DNA of 51,742 nucleotides, taken from the NCBI GenBank assembly GCA_018826075.1, contig JAHKAJ010000018.1, positions 1-51,742 of the forward strand. Direction: 5' to 3'. This stretch comes from Candidatus Omnitrophota bacterium. GTDB lineage: Bacteria > Omnitrophota > Gorgyraeia > Duberdicusellales > 4484-171. Below the pieces are notes generated by a model. The model saw nothing but the letters and a program-made list of their open reading frames with translations, was not told the origin of the DNA and did no database searches. Position numbers and translations under genes: made by a program. Of the stretch, positions 50,455-51,742 are shown piece after piece. Position 1 is the first letter of the stretch; every line of letters starts with the position of its first letter.

Positions 50455-51000
50455 TCACAAGCTACTAACCAAATATTCGGTTGAATCTGTGAAGCCGGCA
50501 GATAAAGGGGCAAAAATGCTCTGGTTATTCAACTTATTAACTATTGTGTTAGGCAAGCCGCGTAGGCCTATGTATACACCCGGGCCAAGATTATGGCGGC
50601 CATTTGGCCAATAATCATAATCGTAGCCGTCACCCCAAGGGCAAGCTGCTGGATATGTATCCAGATAAGGTCCGTCCCAAGAAGCATTTACCATATCTTT
50701 CCAGTTTGAAGGATGGGTGGTGGCAGCTGAGGTAGATTCCATACCACTTCCATTTATAGCGCTATAAGGTAAGGGTTTTACAAAGCCAGGGTCAACGTCT
50801 TTAACAACATCGGGCGGAAAAAAACCCATATCGGCATAATAGGTAAGGGTCGCACTACCCATAGCTTTTACATCGCCGATTACTTCGCTTATCTTCGCCT
50901 TTTCAATAGCCTTAAAAGCATTGGGAGCAATGATTGCTGCTAGAATAGCAATGATAGCAATGACTACAATCAATTCGATTAAAGTAAATGATTTTTTCAT
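50455..51000 (-). CDS. Type IV pilin-like / pseudopilin protein
   Basis: The 181-residue protein begins MKKS-FTLIELIVVIAIIAILAA at the ATG at 51000, with GAGGGA seven bases upstream; a TTG at 51012 is in frame but unnecessary. Glu+5 is present and Ser replaces Gly before the cleavage point. The first 37 or so residues nearly equal those of the pilin-like protein at 10676, whereas the rest, with WDGPYLDTYPAACPWGDGYDYDYWP, is different and resembles type II secretion major pseudopilins (GspG-like) in its GPY and PWG motifs. It has its own promoter and lies opposite to its neighbours. Confidence 0.9.
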   Translation of the reverse strand: MKKSFTLIELIVVIAIIAILAAIIAPNAFKAIEKAKISEVIGDVKAMGSATLTYYADMGFFPPDVVKDVDPGFVKPLPYSAINGSGMESTSAATTHPSNWKDMVNASWDGPYLDTYPAACPWGDGYDYDYWPNGRHNLGPGVYIGLRGLPNTIVNKLNNQSIFAPLSAGFTDSTEYLVSSL

Positions 51001-51017
51001 TTTTTCCCTCAAATGTT

Positions 51018-51046
51018 AATATACTCCTAAAAGTCAATAAATTCAA
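51018..51046 (-). promoter_or_regulatory. Promoter of the minus-strand pilin gene
   Basis: TTGAAT (51046-51041), 17 bases, TATATT (51023-51018) on the minus strand. The same element with 31 of 34 bases conserved is at 3970-4003. Confidence 0.65.
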
Positions 51047-51120
51047 GCCGGAAAAGTATTATTTGAAATCAGAGTGATTATGGAATACAATGAGCAATTA
51101 ACATAATCAGGGTAAAAGAT

Positions 51121-51630
51121 ATGGGTATTTTAGGGTTAGTAAAAGATCGAAGATCAATACGAAAGTTTAAGAAAAAGACTGTTTCTAAACAGATAGTTGA
51201 GAAAATTTTAGAAGTCGGACGCTGGGCACCTTCGGGGCTGAATAACCAGCCTTGGCGGTTTATGGTTTTGGCCGGAGCCGAGAAAGAGGCTTTGGCGCAA
51301 TTTACTCATTACCGAAATATCATCAAAGGGGCGAATAAAGTTATTTTGGTATTTTTAGATAAAAAAGCATCTTATAACTACGAAAAAGATCTGATGGCTA
51401 TTGGCGCCTGCATTCAAAATATGCTGCTTTCTATTCATTCTCTCGGCCTGGGTGCCTGCTGGCTGGGTGAGATTTTAAACCAGAGAAGCCGTCTGCAAAA
51501 GTCTTTGAAACTACCCGGGCATTTACAGTTAGAAGCAGTGGTGGCTTTGGGTTACCCTTTGTCTTCGGCTAATAAGGGTAGACGTAGACCGTTAAGAAAT
51601 TTATTACTTCGCAAAAACAAATTGTATTAA
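51121..51630 (+). CDS. Nitroreductase family protein
   Basis: The 169-residue FMN-dependent oxidoreductase-like protein shows KDRRSIRKFKKKTVSKQIVEKILEVGRWAPSGLNNQPWRFMVL, the FMN-binding start of the family, and SIHSLGLGACWLGEI later. The substrate is unknown; the short length and absence of a ferredoxin domain fit the nitroreductase/SagB-like group. Confidence 0.9.
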   Translation: MGILGLVKDRRSIRKFKKKTVSKQIVEKILEVGRWAPSGLNNQPWRFMVLAGAEKEALAQFTHYRNIIKGANKVILVFLDKKASYNYEKDLMAIGACIQNMLLSIHSLGLGACWLGEILNQRSRLQKSLKLPGHLQLEAVVALGYPLSSANKGRRRPLRNLLLRKNKLY

Positions 51631-51669
51631 GATATATAAACTATATATTTTTTCCGGCCAATGTAATTT

Positions 51670-51692
51670 TTCCTTGCTTATTCAGCAAGGAA
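51670..51692. repeat. Hairpin downstream of the nitroreductase gene
   Basis: TTCCTTGCT-TATTC-AGCAAGGAA. It is preceded, not followed, by a T run on the plus strand, so it is not a classical terminator for the nitroreductase gene. Confidence 0.5.
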
Positions 51693-51742
51693 CGATAAAA
51701 ATGTCCTAAAAATCGGCTCCCAGCGCTTCGCGGCTCGCCGAT

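Noticed and set aside
51001..51012. TTG start for the minus-strand pilin (MREK extension)
   Set aside because: The GAGGGA ribosome binding site lies within this stretch, spaced correctly for the ATG at 51000.
1..51742. Integron integrase, prophage or rRNA operon
   Set aside because: No tyrosine recombinase, phage structural gene or rRNA sequence was found on either strand; the attC-like sites are therefore called without an integrase in the window.

Overview
This window looks like part of a genome or metagenome-assembled genome from an uncultured bacterium, probably Candidatus Omnitrophota (OP3) or a relative. That placement is inferred from three things. The V/A-type ATPase operon has the chlamydia/spirochaete-style order E-DUF2764-A-B-D-I-K. 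Two pilin-like proteins share an FTLIELIVVIAIIAILAA leader. The housekeeping synthetases are trimmed: ThrRS lacks a TGS domain and PheT lacks a tRNA-binding domain. No rRNA is present, so the placement cannot be confirmed here.

Region 1 (1-4159) is an AT-rich accessory island. Two related IS110-family elements (A, partial at the left edge; B, complete) flank a divergently oriented Fic-domain gene. The Fic gene has its own consensus promoter and seven TGACACCTA-type sites in a very regular arrangement. The IS flanks resemble integron attC half-sites. The best reading is that Fic sits in a mobile gene cassette whose attC sites were hit by attC-targeting insertion sequences. An orphan copy of a pilin-type promoter (3972-4000) points back into the island.

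Region 2 (4160-14126) is one compact, mostly overlapping gene run: pyrK-pyrD-pyrF (late pyrimidine synthesis), then the V/A-ATPase. A pilin-like gene is wedged between atpB and atpD. The proteolipid subunit keeps most of the Na+-binding residues known from NtpK.

Region 3 (14138-23359) holds tRNA-Val, thrS-infC-rpmI-rplT, a Trk K+ uptake set (two TrkA-type proteins, a tiny membrane ORF, TrkH), a small membrane protein, and pheS-pheT. Region 4 (23360-27545) has a 6S-RNA-like ncRNA with a consensus promoter, large inverted repeats, rarA, a MITE-like repeat, and genes for a PAC2 protein, NnrE and a UPF0280 protein. Region 5 (27565-31197, minus strand) is a three-gene signalling operon, FIST sensor, histidine kinase and REC-GGDEF response regulator, followed by tRNA-Leu.

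Region 6 (31262-42682) is a long plus-strand run: cvpA, NIF3-like, dnaG, rpoD, gatCAB, an S41 protease, tsaD, MgtC, a bactofilin fused to a helix-turn-helix domain, and a membrane-tethered helix-turn-helix protein. Region 7 (42817-51742) contains a stand-alone tRNA-binding-domain protein, a YjbQ-like protein, an exonuclease-WYL fusion, an Lrp regulator with an aminotransferase, a DUF1805 protein, a DUF3857/transglutaminase lipoprotein, a TPR protein, era, a good attC-like site, a second pilin-like gene on the minus strand, and a nitroreductase.

The strongest leads for something undescribed are the Fic cassette with its operator array and attC-inserted IS110 elements, the pilin inside the V-ATPase operon, and the bactofilin-HTH / HTH-membrane protein pair. 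All identifications come from reading motifs and gene order by eye; no database search was possible.
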